From: an uncultured Poribacteria bacterium
GTDB lineage: Bacteria; Poribacteria; WGA-4E; PCPOR2b
Length of the DNA: 64,000 nucleotides
Direction: 5' to 3'
Assembly: GCA_958296125.1 (NCBI GenBank)
Contig: OY282444.1
Coordinates: forward strand, 4,373,623-4,437,622
Position numbers and translations under genes: made by a program. The notes beneath the pieces were generated by a model. It searched no databases. It was not told where the DNA came from and saw nothing but the letters and a program-made list of their open reading frames with translations. Below are positions 29,695 through 38,314 of this stretch, in pieces; the stretch's first letter is position 1; each line of letters starts with the position of its first letter.

Positions 29695-30306
29695 TCAAAC
29701 GTTGGCCAGAGTTTTCCATGCTTGTTCATAGTTTTCGAGAATTTCCTCGCCTTGCCATGATTTGTAGATAGCTCGTCCTATTTGCTCAAGGACAGATTCA
29801 TCATACCACCCACCAATATTGGCATGTTCTTGTGCCAACTTAATGAAGTCTTCGCGTGACTTTGGTTTTGGTCGTGTTGTTGCCTGCGGTTTGGTGCCCG
29901 ATAGTTTCTCTACTAAAATCTGATAAATTTCTGCAATGGTCATCGAACGCAAATCAAGATACCCGGCCGTCAATAAAATTCCCGGAATCTCTGTGTCGTC
30001 AATCCGGATTGGAAGAATATACTCTTGGCTTTCCTCAAATGCTCTCGCCTGAGCACTCTGGAGTTCGTGTTGCGGCCACGATTTCCGTGCATAGTGCTCA
30101 GACAGGAACACGACACAGTAACGCGCTTGATCCTTGTAAACCGATGAAAAGTGAAGATAGAGATCTTTGCCCCAAAGTTGGCCCCGTTCCAATGCGTCAT
30201 AAAAGACGGAATATCCCCCTGCCTCGAGAAGTTCTGCTAACTGTTCGGCGTAGTGTCGATCTTCTCCAGCAAACGACAAGGCAACGTCATATCGTTTTTC
30301 TTTCAT
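29695..30306 (-). CDS. TIR-domain protein
   Basis: 203 residues. TIR_2-type fold: YDVALSFAGEDRHYAEQLAE at the N-terminus, YSVFYDALE, then ARYCVVFLSEHYARKSW and the conserved catalytic-position Glu81 in SWPQHELQSAQARAFE. Residues 135-203 form a helical C-terminal extension of unknown role. Bacterial TIRs of this kind cleave NAD+ or make cyclic ADP-ribose signals. A multi-TM protein gene precedes it by 54 bases and an NDT-like gene follows. The ribosome-binding site is weak and the leader AT-rich. Confidence 0.87.
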   Translation of the reverse strand: MKEKRYDVALSFAGEDRHYAEQLAELLEAGGYSVFYDALERGQLWGKDLYLHFSSVYKDQARYCVVFLSEHYARKSWPQHELQSAQARAFEESQEYILPIRIDDTEIPGILLTAGYLDLRSMTIAEIYQILVEKLSGTKPQATTRPKPKSREDFIKLAQEHANIGGWYDESVLEQIGRAIYKSWQGEEILENYEQAWKTLANV

Positions 30307-30360
30307 TTTTTATTTTTTCTCAATATATTTTGATTTACCACTTCTGATGATATATCACAT

Positions 30361-30762
30361 CTAGATTATGGCAAATACGCTGATGATGAAGACAATTTCT
30401 ACTATGTAGAAAATAACAAGGGGGAAAGAACAGATAGCGGAGAGCCAGCTACATTTAGGTCTCTTTTTGTGTTTCAGAATGTCCATCTTGAAATCGGTAT
30501 CAGATTGAGCGCGAATCTCATCGTATACTTGTCGAAACAACCTCTCCTGTCGGAGAAAGTATCCGTCCAGAATCCAAATGGGAAGGATGAGGAACGCCGG
30601 CACAAAATATGGGCTTTGTATTTCGTGTTTGGTGATTAAAACCATCACAGCAAGAATGATGGTCATGCTCCAACCTTTGACCAAGACACAGTTGTTTGCT
30701 AAACGGTTAATAATGGCTTGGGTCATTTTCAAATGTTCTACGACCTTTTCTGTGCCATTCAT
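30361..30762 (-). CDS. Small multi-pass membrane protein, candidate TIR partner
   Basis: 133 residues. An N-terminal amphipathic segment (VEHLKMTQAIINRLANN) is followed by hydrophobic segments around WSMTIILAVMVLI, YFVPAFLILPIWILDGYFL, and LVIFYIVEIVFIISVFAII, with the charged RQERLFRQVYDEIRAQS between. This resembles a recurrent uncharacterised bacterial family opening HLKMxQxxINRxAxNxxxxKGW; that resemblance is from memory. GGGGGA precedes the ATG. Directly upstream of the TIR gene, so a membrane effector role is inferred. Confidence 0.75.
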   Translation of the reverse strand: MNGTEKVVEHLKMTQAIINRLANNCVLVKGWSMTIILAVMVLITKHEIQSPYFVPAFLILPIWILDGYFLRQERLFRQVYDEIRAQSDTDFKMDILKHKKRPKCSWLSAICSFPLVIFYIVEIVFIISVFAII

Positions 30763-30967
30763 GGATTTATCCCCCTGTATCGCATTTTGAAATTCGGGGG
30801 TGTGGTCATAGGGTTAATTTTTTCGAGGACTTTTTCTACAATGACGATTTTTTCTCCATTTGTCTGAATCGCGGATTATCGCAAATTAGCGGATTATCGC
30901 AGATTAACGGAGGGCACGGACTAAATTCCCTGTTTCCCATCGCTGGGAATTGTTGCTTCCCTTGCGG

Positions 30968-31528
30968 TCAAGTGGGTTCTCCCACAGATATCAGCGAAAG
31001 ATCTTCAAGGAATGAGCATACATTTTTGATCTGCGACTCATTGAGTTGCCAACCCAACTCTTTAGCAACTTGTTGAATCTGTTCGATTGTGGTCTTTCCT
31101 TGCCGGTTGACAATGTAATAGACTTTTGCAGCGATTGAGAGTGTGTTAAAATCTTTCGCCACCTCTTGCTTGTTGATCAGGTCAAGTGCTTGCTTCCAAC
31201 ATGTATAGCCAGTCTCCTTTCTGATCTCATCCATTACGATATCTCCATCAAGAGTTAAAGAATAGGTATGACGGCGGATTTCGCCAAAGGTATTTTGGTC
31301 TGTTGAAAAGGTCTCTGTTACCTCTTTCAGGAAACGAGCACTGACGAGAATATCCAGATTTTCTGCAACCAAACTGCTATAAGGTCCATAGTAATGTGGG
31401 CCGAAACCAAGGTCGACTCTCTCTAATACCGAAAGAAAATAAAGTTTCTTTTGGAGGGTAGTTCGCCCCCGGAGACTTTTCCCTTCCTCACTTCCAATAA
31501 CAAGCAGTATCAGATCTTGAATGTGCAT
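30968..31528 (-). CDS. YwgA-like winged-helix protein
   Basis: 186 residues beginning MHIQDLILLVIG. The blocks GRTTLQKKLYFLSVLE and HYYGPYSSLVAENLD match the YwgA/SocA-like group. Its role is unknown; in Bacillus subtilis ywgA is found beside ywfO, an HD phosphohydrolase gene, and the same pairing occurs here. AAAGGAG lies just upstream of the ATG. It follows the HD gene by 44 bases, so co-transcription is likely. Confidence 0.7.
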   Translation of the reverse strand: MHIQDLILLVIGSEEGKSLRGRTTLQKKLYFLSVLERVDLGFGPHYYGPYSSLVAENLDILVSARFLKEVTETFSTDQNTFGEIRRHTYSLTLDGDIVMDEIRKETGYTCWKQALDLINKQEVAKDFNTLSIAAKVYYIVNRQGKTTIEQIQQVAKELGWQLNESQIKNVCSFLEDLSLISVGEPT

Positions 31529-31572
31529 GCAAACTCCTTTCTTTTAGGGCAATATCCTTTGACTCCCCCTGG

Positions 31573-32901
31573 TCAGGGATCTAGCAAAATAGCTTGAATT
31601 TGCGATTCGTCTTGTTGTTTATTCCAACCATCCGGGGGAGCATAAACCTGTACGGTTTCCAAGTCAGCTTCATCGGTGGGCTGGCGGGCTAAAATGAGTT
31701 CAGTCGTATAGCTACTAAGACTTTTTAGATTGGGTTGCTTTTCATCAAAAATCATGATCGCTTCTGGGTTAAGGCTATAGCTTCGACTTCGATAGTTGGG
31801 ATTCCGGATGTGAAGTTTGTTGATAATTACATAATCGGGGTCAATTTTGAGATGCTCTGCAATTCGCTCCTCCCGATTCCGTTTTTGCTCATCGTCATCG
31901 TCCATTTGGAGGAGTTGTAATCTATCTATTGCATCGTCTACATCCTTTAGCGATAGTTCGCCAATCACCTTGAACAACCTTCTTTCATAAAGCCGCTCGA
32001 AAATGTTACGGGCTTTTTCTTGGTCACACCTCTTCAGGATATCAACTAATCGTTCGTCATGATATTCCATATAATTTTCAATGAACCTTGACGTTCCGTC
32101 GTATCGGTAGAGTTGCTCTAGCTCCTGATTTCTCTCTCGAATTGCGAGTTCAATGCCGCGAACAATCATCGCATCGGAGATTGACCTGACCCGATGGTGA
32201 TATACCTGCTGTGTCATGTGTTGTTTTGCAAGCAGGAGCTGTTCGAGGGCGTGAATACCCTCATCGCTAATAGCCAAATATGATTCGTTCCCTCTGCTAT
32301 GTACCCGGCATGATTCAATGATTTTCTCTAGATCATAGGTCCCATATTTGACCCCGGCGAAATATGAATCCCGAAGAAGGTAATCCATCTTGTCAGCATC
32401 CAAATCACTGGAAACGATATCTCGCCGAAAATCTCTCGTTGTCTTCCCCGCAATCATTTCAACGACAAATTGACGTTCTTCATCGCTGAGAATCTCGCAG
32501 ATTTCTGAATCATTTTCAACGATGTCAACCGTAACCTTTTCGTGGATTTTCTCACGGGTTGGATCTCTATTCTCTGGTGCATACTTGCCTAAAAGGTGCT
32601 CAGAGACGTGGCTGAACGGCCCATGACCGATGTCGTGAAGCAATGCCGCAAGCCGAACCTGTTCGCGCTCTTCATCGGTTTTCTTGAGTTGATCGTAGAT
32701 GCGTCCAGCAATATGCATCACACCGATTGAGTGCTCGAAACGGGTGTGCAAAGTTCCGGGATACACCAGAAACGCCATTGCTAGTTGACGGATCCGACGA
32801 AGCCTTTGGAAAGCTTTGGTGTTGATTAAATCAATTTCCTTTGGTAAGAGTGCAATGAGACCGTGAATCGGGTCTCGAACCTTATACGGTGGCACTTGCA
32901 T
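31573..32901 (-). CDS. HD-superfamily phosphohydrolase (YwfO/COG1078-like)
   Basis: 442 residues. HD motif residues: His52-His57 in LHTRFEHSIG, His89-Asp90 in AALLHDIGHGPFSH, and the later Asp in SSDLDADKMDYLLRDS. These are the metal ligands of dNTP triphosphohydrolase-like HD enzymes. Start begins MQVPPYKVRDPIHG with a weak Shine-Dalgarno and a good promoter 20 bases upstream. In this setting it could deplete or edit nucleotides, but the family is also common outside defence regions. Confidence 0.88.
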   Translation of the reverse strand: MQVPPYKVRDPIHGLIALLPKEIDLINTKAFQRLRRIRQLAMAFLVYPGTLHTRFEHSIGVMHIAGRIYDQLKKTDEEREQVRLAALLHDIGHGPFSHVSEHLLGKYAPENRDPTREKIHEKVTVDIVENDSEICEILSDEERQFVVEMIAGKTTRDFRRDIVSSDLDADKMDYLLRDSYFAGVKYGTYDLEKIIESCRVHSRGNESYLAISDEGIHALEQLLLAKQHMTQQVYHHRVRSISDAMIVRGIELAIRERNQELEQLYRYDGTSRFIENYMEYHDERLVDILKRCDQEKARNIFERLYERRLFKVIGELSLKDVDDAIDRLQLLQMDDDDEQKRNREERIAEHLKIDPDYVIINKLHIRNPNYRSRSYSLNPEAIMIFDEKQPNLKSLSSYTTELILARQPTDEADLETVQVYAPPDGWNKQQDESQIQAILLDP

Positions 32902-32919
32902 AAAGAATAATTACCCTAT

Positions 32920-32949
32920 ATTATACCATACATACGTTAAGTATTGCAA
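32920..32949 (-). promoter_or_regulatory. Extended -10 promoter before the HD gene
   Basis: Minus strand: TTGCAA, 18-base spacer, then TGGTATAAT (extended -10, TATAAT at 32925-32920). It lies 19-48 bases upstream of the HD start and likely drives HD, YwgA-like and downstream island genes. Confidence 0.6.
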
Positions 32950-33053
32950 TGTATATGTTAAAATTGGTGGACAGATACAGAATCCAGCGATTGGGCGTTG
33001 TTACTTCCCTTTTGAGCAGGTAGCTTGCTCCACAATGACGATTTCCTCGCTGT

Positions 33054-33104
33054 TTATTTTATTTCCTCCTCCACAATAGTAATCTCTTCGGGGGTTAAAT
33101 TGTA
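33054..33104 (-). pseudogene. Relic of a methyltransferase C-terminal tail
   Basis: The minus frame gives YNLTPEEITIVEEEIK and a stop. That is the typical last segment of Eco57I/type IIG methyltransferases (NLTPEEIxIVE). A second degraded echo (EEIVIVEQ) follows at about 33029-33053, and a third (EKIVIVEKVLEKI) at about 30815-30856. The rest of such genes is gone. The surrounding 32950-33409 gap otherwise holds only REP sequences. Confidence 0.45.
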
Positions 33105-33165
33105 TCAGAACTTACGCACTTCAGTTTGTAGTAGTGCAATTCAACCCGCGCCCGGAAGATACCAA

Positions 33166-33187
33166 CGTGGGAGTGGCATCCTTGCCA
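33166..33187 (+). repeat. REP hairpin, GTGG head
   Basis: GTGG-GA followed by stem GTGGCA-TCCT-TGCCAC (perfect 6 bp, 4-nt loop), the same architecture as the REPs of the 37-kb array but a different stem sequence. Confidence 0.6.
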
Positions 33188-33298
33188 CGATACACTCTTG
33201 GCTGAATTATGAGCACCCCTCATTATACCTTACAGACATTGAGTTTGCAACAGAGTTATGAAGCAATCCCCTAATCCCCCGGCAACCCCCTTGCCATT

Positions 33299-33403
33299 AT
33301 CAAGCAGGGATGCCTCCCCTACAGATGCTGATAATTGAGGTAATCTTGCTGTGGGAGGGAAATCCCTTTCCCGATGGTCGAGGCAGGGATGCCTCTCCCA
33401 CAG
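33299..33403. repeat. Stand-alone copy of the 79-bp REP-pair unit
   Basis: One REP-A, the TGCTGATAATTGAGG linker, one REP-B and a further REP-A, nearly identical to the array at 37084-37821. It abuts the 3' end of the methyltransferase gene, whose stop is at 33410. Confidence 0.85.
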
Positions 33404-33409
33404 AAATCC

Positions 33410-36400
33410 CTAACTCCCCTTCAAGCTGCTTGCTTTCCGCAGCCGTGCCTCCACAAGATGAATAACCGCCTCATACACGCCATCCCGTTCGCCTTGTGTG
33501 AGGTTGAGGGCATCGAAGATAATCGCGTCAAGGGCGCGGCGGTCGAGTTTATTAACTTCGTCGTGGATTTTTTCAATCGTCCGCTTTGATATACTCTTGA
33601 ACATACCAATCAACTTCTCATGTGTTGAAGAATCGAAAGACGAAGGTTTAGGAAGGTATAAGTTGGCTATCTCATATACCGTTGCGTCAATTGGCCCCCC
33701 TCCGCCACCATAGCTACGTGCTTGCATTTCAAGAAATAGTGGGTAAAGAGATGAATTTAGGCACGTAAGGATAAACTCACCTTTATCAGCGTCCAACTCA
33801 TATAATCGTTTATCAACTAAAACCCCGTTGTTCTGATAAACGATGAAAACCTCCCGATAGCCACAGGGGACAATCCCAAGAGGCTCAAATCGTTTACCCA
33901 AATCCCACCACCGGCCCCGCCCTCGACAACTCGGTCTCTGATCAAACCCCTCAGATTCACCCCATTCAATATATTCCAATGCGGCGGTGCCCTCCAGATC
34001 TGCTTTGTCTGTAGGGCACATAAACAGCTTGAACTTCAAGCGGCGTGGATCAATAAGGATGCTTTTGCATTCTCGTGGGCTTTTGATGACCGGCTTCAGA
34101 AACTTCTCCTCAATCCCCCATTCCTGAATCCTTTGATCATTGAGGTAGAAAAACTCGTTTGCCCCTGTTGTAAAGCCGCGCCGCACCTCGGCGACATCTC
34201 CCAAGCGCACCAGCTTATCCTTCCCCTTCTCCAGAATCGTCCAGTAGATGTCCGGGGCACGGAGATATTTCCCGCCCCACTTGTCGCCTGTATACTTCGT
34301 TTTGGGAGTGGCACCATCGCTGCCGACTTTCAAGAGGTCCCCTTGCGAGATCGGAAAGATGCGGTGTTCGGGGGTAGTGTGCCGTTTGTCTGCCTCCTCG
34401 ATCTCCTCGAAGATGACCGCGTCCAGAACTCCCTCAAACGGGGTTTTGAAGGCGACAAACCGTGTTTTTTGGTCTAATCCCCATTGGCGTTTTTCATCGG
34501 GCGCGGAGAAGAGGCAGATAACTGTGTTCACATCGGCGGATTTGAAGGAACGCCGTGCCTGATTGTCGATAATCTGTTTGATGTGACAATGCTTGAGGGT
34601 GAACTCTTGAAGGTCTTTTCCGTAGCCGACATCGAGCCACGAATTGGAGGTAATAAAGCAGAACGCCCCTTTCGGATTGAGGAGCGAAAGCCCGTGAAAA
34701 TAGAAGTAGATGTAGAGGTCGCTTTTGGCATCCAGTTTGTGAGAGACAGCGGCGGACGGATTATCGGGAGCGATGTCCTTTTCGCGTCTGTAGCGAAAGA
34801 AGCGCGGGAAGGCTTGATACACCGATCGGGCGAGTTTTGCCTTGTAAGCCTTTTTGTTTGTGGTTGTGATCGCTTCGCGCGGGCTCGTCGGATCAGCGAT
34901 GCTCTCCTGTCGGACATACGGCGGGTTGCCGATGAGGATATCGAAACCGCCCTTTTCACCTGTGAAGATTTCGACAAAGGCGATGTCCCAGACAAAAGGC
35001 ACGTCCTTCGCGCTCACAAGCGCGCTGCGAGCCGCTTCGATCCGATTGAGATTTTCGGTCAATGTTTCGATCTGCTTGCGCCACTCCATCGCCTGTAGCT
35101 CAAGTTGACGGTCGGAGCTCTCTTCGACTGTGCCATCAAGCCGCATCTGCCGCTCTTGGGGCCCGTCGATTTGCCGTTGCAGATTGCCAATTTGTCCGTT
35201 GATGTCTGTGGCGCGGGTATCAATCAGTTCGCGGAAAAGGCGCAATTCTTCCTGTTGCAGGTCTTCTTCAGATCGATAGGGACACGTCGGGTCGTTGTTG
35301 AAAAACTGTAGCTTGGCGTTTTTCAGGCGGGTGATGCGACCCTTTAAGGCACTTGACACGCCGCTAAACGCATCGCGGAGCGGGGCGAGGTTCATGCCGC
35401 CAATCTCTTGGACGAGGCTATCGCCGCAGCGGATATTGAAGGAGAAGTGAGGCAGCAAGGGCTCATTCCGCAGATGGAGTTCTGCCCGGGAAAATTCCGC
35501 ATCGATGACCAGAGCGAGCCAGAGCCGCAACTCCGCGACATGACACGCCCACTCCATCACGTCCACACCGTAAAGATTTTGACCGATGATGCCTTTCTTG
35601 CGTTCAAAGCTGGATTCCTCGCGGCCAAGCCCTTGATTGGCTCTATCCCGTAGATCATCAAGGATGTGCAGCATCCCAACGAGGAAAGAACCGGAACCGC
35701 AAGCGGGATCGACGAGCGCGAGCTTTTTTAGGCACCCATCGAGCGGCTCCCACAGCTGCGCCGCTGCGAGGGTCCCATCCGCTGCTGCTTTATCGTCCGG
35801 ATTAAAAGCGAAAAGCACCTCGTAGAGGAGGGTTTTATGGGTTTCTCCTAAATGGTTCGTCAAGTTGTCCACCAGCGCGAGACGGCACATCAGATCAATC
35901 TCTGTGCGGGGGGTGTAGAAGATGCCCGCGTCCCCACGTTCATCCGCTTCATCGGAGACATTGACGAGGCTTTCGTAAACCTTCCCAATCATCTCCGGAT
36001 CGACAGCGACCTCCTGATCGAGTGGGCTATCTTCCGCGAGGGTGAAGTTGTAGCTTTCGAGAAAATCAAAAATCCCCTTGAAACGCTGATCAGAAATCTG
36101 GAAATCGTGTTCGCTGTCGAGGGCATTTTCTGTGAACAGACCGCCGTTAAGGTAAGGTGCTAACGACAATGCTTTTCGGATGGGGGCGGGGAAATGGCGG
36201 TGTCCACCGTGGAACTTGTTATTGAACGCCTCAAAGAATAGGACGTTGAGCCAGCGGACGACAAACGTATTGACAGGTTCGTTGGTTGCTTGGTAGCTAT
36301 CCCAAAATGAGCGGAGAAACTCGGTATCCCCACCGAGCCAACGTTTGCGCTGAATAAAGTAGAGGAACATGCAACGGTTGAGGAACTGCAAGGCATAATC

Positions 36401-37036
36401 GTGGGCCCAGCGACGGGCTGCGGTCTGACTTGCTAAGTCATCCTGAAGGATTTGGAAAACGGATTTATAATCCTCAAAGAATTGCTGTGTAACGGCTTCA
36501 ACGTCGAAGGCTTCTTCATGACACTTCTGAATTGCGAGCGGCGACAGCTCTTCCGTATCGGGGCTGATGGATACCAAATCAAGCATCGCAATCCGTTCGG
36601 ACGCGGTGCGGAGTTTCTCATAGGGATTGATCGTGATCCGGCGGAATAGACGGCGTTTCCCGAACTCCTCTGTGTCGTATTTGACGTTGACAAAATGCCA
36701 GTCCGTTTGTTCCCGATTGCTGAAAACGAACAGGGTGTAGGGGTGATCTTCTAGCAGCTTAGAGATAACAGGCCGCTCAGCCGTCAGCAGCAGACGGTCT
36801 GCGTTGAGACGGGAGTAGATGACGTGAAAAGCGTCACCCCCTCCGCCAGTTGCAAAAAGCACTGGATCGTCGGCGAGGGCATTTTTGGCTGTATCTGTCC
36901 AGTCCCGGCGGGAGATTCCGTCGCTTTGACGGTCGTAGTTTAGCTCTGTCCAGAACAGTTCCCGGAGGGGTCCGATTCCATGAAAGTGCTGGAGAATGTT
37001 AAGGAGGGTCGCTTGATGGTCGTGGTTGTGTCGCAT
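33410..37036 (-). CDS. Eco57I-like class I N6-adenine DNA methyltransferase (PglX/type IIG-like)
   Basis: 1208 residues. SAM-binding motif I VDPACGSGSFLVG (443-451) and catalytic motif IV LIGNPPYVRQ (NPPY 704-707). A roughly 380-residue N-terminal region (with HVIYSRLNADRLL and FVFSNREQTDWHFVNVKYD) precedes the methylase core. A roughly 100-residue coiled-coil insertion (570-670) and a C-terminal target-recognition-like region follow. I cannot confirm a nuclease motif in the N-terminus. GAGG precedes the ATG. Paired in orientation with the PLD-SNF2 helicase 4 kb downstream. Confidence 0.88.
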   Translation of the reverse strand: MRHNHDHQATLLNILQHFHGIGPLRELFWTELNYDRQSDGISRRDWTDTAKNALADDPVLFATGGGGDAFHVIYSRLNADRLLLTAERPVISKLLEDHPYTLFVFSNREQTDWHFVNVKYDTEEFGKRRLFRRITINPYEKLRTASERIAMLDLVSISPDTEELSPLAIQKCHEEAFDVEAVTQQFFEDYKSVFQILQDDLASQTAARRWAHDYALQFLNRCMFLYFIQRKRWLGGDTEFLRSFWDSYQATNEPVNTFVVRWLNVLFFEAFNNKFHGGHRHFPAPIRKALSLAPYLNGGLFTENALDSEHDFQISDQRFKGIFDFLESYNFTLAEDSPLDQEVAVDPEMIGKVYESLVNVSDEADERGDAGIFYTPRTEIDLMCRLALVDNLTNHLGETHKTLLYEVLFAFNPDDKAAADGTLAAAQLWEPLDGCLKKLALVDPACGSGSFLVGMLHILDDLRDRANQGLGREESSFERKKGIIGQNLYGVDVMEWACHVAELRLWLALVIDAEFSRAELHLRNEPLLPHFSFNIRCGDSLVQEIGGMNLAPLRDAFSGVSSALKGRITRLKNAKLQFFNNDPTCPYRSEEDLQQEELRLFRELIDTRATDINGQIGNLQRQIDGPQERQMRLDGTVEESSDRQLELQAMEWRKQIETLTENLNRIEAARSALVSAKDVPFVWDIAFVEIFTGEKGGFDILIGNPPYVRQESIADPTSPREAITTTNKKAYKAKLARSVYQAFPRFFRYRREKDIAPDNPSAAVSHKLDAKSDLYIYFYFHGLSLLNPKGAFCFITSNSWLDVGYGKDLQEFTLKHCHIKQIIDNQARRSFKSADVNTVICLFSAPDEKRQWGLDQKTRFVAFKTPFEGVLDAVIFEEIEEADKRHTTPEHRIFPISQGDLLKVGSDGATPKTKYTGDKWGGKYLRAPDIYWTILEKGKDKLVRLGDVAEVRRGFTTGANEFFYLNDQRIQEWGIEEKFLKPVIKSPRECKSILIDPRRLKFKLFMCPTDKADLEGTAALEYIEWGESEGFDQRPSCRGRGRWWDLGKRFEPLGIVPCGYREVFIVYQNNGVLVDKRLYELDADKGEFILTCLNSSLYPLFLEMQARSYGGGGGPIDATVYEIANLYLPKPSSFDSSTHEKLIGMFKSISKRTIEKIHDEVNKLDRRALDAIIFDALNLTQGERDGVYEAVIHLVEARLRKASSLKGS

Positions 37037-37083
37037 GAGGGGCCTCTATATGTGGGTTGATTGTATTTTAAATTATAGTCAGC

Positions 37084-37821
37084 GTCGAGGCAAGGATGCC
37101 TCTCCTACAGGTGCTGATAATTGAGGTAATTTTGTTGTGGGAGGGAAATCCTTTTCCCGATGGTCGAGGCAGGGATGCCTCTCCCACAGGTGCTGATAAT
37201 TGAGGTAATTTTGCTGTGGGAGGGAAATCCCTTTCCCGATAGTCGAGGCAAGGGTGCCTCTCCTACAGGTGCTGATAATTGAAGTAATTTTGCTGTGGGA
37301 GGGAAATCCTTTTCCCGATAGTCGAGGCAGGGGTGCCTCTCCCACAGGTGCTGATAATTGAAGTAATTTTGCTGTGGGAGGGAAATCCTTTTCCCGATGG
37401 TCAAGGCAGGGATGCCTCTCCTACAGATGCTGATAATTGAGGTAATTTTGCTGTGGGAGGGAAATCCTTTTCCCGATAGTCGAGGCAGGGGTGCCTCTCC
37501 CACAGGTGCTGATAATTGAAGTAATTTTGCTGTGGGAGGGAAATCCCTTTCCCGATGGTCAAGGCAGGGATGCCTCTCCTACAGATGCTGATAATTGAGG
37601 TAATTTTGCTGTGGGAGGGAAATCCCTTTCCCGATAGTCGAGGCAGGGGTGCCTCTCCCACAGATGCTGATAATTGAAGTAATTTTGCTGTGGGAGGGAA
37701 ATCCCTTTCCCGATAGTCGAGGCAGGGGTGCCTCTCCCACAGATGCTGATAATTGAAGTAATTTTGCTGTGGGAGGGAAATCCTTTTCCCGATAGTCGAG
37801 GCAGGGCTGCCTCTCCTACTC
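37084..37821. repeat. Tandem array of 79-bp BIME-like units (REP-A/REP-B pairs)
   Basis: Nine units of exactly 79 bases plus a partial tenth, seen from TGCTGATAATTGA recurring at 37112, 37191, 37270, 37349, 37428, 37507, 37586, 37665 and 37744. Each unit holds REP-A on the minus strand (GTRG-GA-GAGGCA-loop-TGCCTC) and REP-B on the plus strand (GTGG-GA-GGGAAA-TCCY-TTTCCC). Differences between units fall mainly in hairpin loops, the R of GTRG and linker purines; stems are kept. It ends inside the 3' end of the RAYT gene. Confidence 0.95.
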
Positions 37822-38289
37822 CATCTTGAATTTATATCGCCAATATGGATAATCCTTGGCTTGTTTGACTAGGCCCTGTCTAACGGGATTCTCATAGCAG
37901 TAGCGTATAATTTCGTTCAAAGATTCGTCCCTCCGGATGCCGTGGTCATAATATCCTTCCTGCCATACTGAACCGTGTTCACCACGCTGTTCGTTAATCT
38001 GCCTCGCTGTAAAAGTCTTGAGAGAACGCATGACTTTTGGTAAGGTTTGATCGCGACCAAGTTGAATAACTGCGTGGATGTGGTCCGGCATGACCATGAT
38101 ACATATCCATTTGATGCGGCCTTGGGCTTCTAGCCATTCAAAGGTTTCAAAAATGATTCGGGCAACTTCAGAGTTTGCGAGTATTGGTCTTCGGTCAAAC
38201 GTGGAAGTGATCAGGGAATAGTATGCCCCCGGTATTGATTGTCGTCCCTTCCGTAATCGATGGCTTCCTTGATTTGGAAAACGGTTCAT
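37816..38289 (-). CDS. REP-associated tyrosine transposase (RAYT, Y1/HUH family)
   Basis: 157 residues from ATG 38289 (AAAGGAG six bases upstream). The HUH pair is HIH in MVMPDHIHAVIQLGR. Other family blocks are GSVWQEGYYDHGIRRDESL and the catalytic-Tyr helix IIRYCYENPVRQGLV. RAYTs are single-copy Y1 enzymes that act on REP sequences. This one is flanked on both sides by 79-bp REP-pair units, and its last codons run into the array. The catalytic residues appear intact. Confidence 0.92.
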   Translation of the reverse strand: MNRFPNQGSHRLRKGRQSIPGAYYSLITSTFDRRPILANSEVARIIFETFEWLEAQGRIKWICIMVMPDHIHAVIQLGRDQTLPKVMRSLKTFTARQINEQRGEHGSVWQEGYYDHGIRRDESLNEIIRYCYENPVRQGLVKQAKDYPYWRYKFKME

Positions 38290-38314
38290 GGTTTCTCCTT
38301 TTAGTGGGATGGAG

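Noticed and set aside
29064-30306. Classical Thoeris (ThsA/ThsB)
   Set aside because: A TIR gene exists but no SIR2-SLOG or TM-macro ThsA is adjacent; the neighbour is an NDT-like protein.
25667-37036. DISARM or BREX system
   Set aside because: SNF2 and methyltransferase parts are present, but no DUF1998 proteins (DrmA/DrmB), BrxC/PglY, PglZ or BrxL were found.
37079-37661. Three repetitive ORFs (86-132 aa) on the minus strand within the array
   Set aside because: They are the repeat read through in open frames; the 79-bp unit shifts frame each copy, and no ribosome-binding site or homology is seen.
37084-37821. CRISPR array
   Set aside because: The unit is 79 bp and nearly identical throughout, with no unique spacers; each unit is a pair of REP hairpins, and a RAYT gene (not cas genes) is adjacent.
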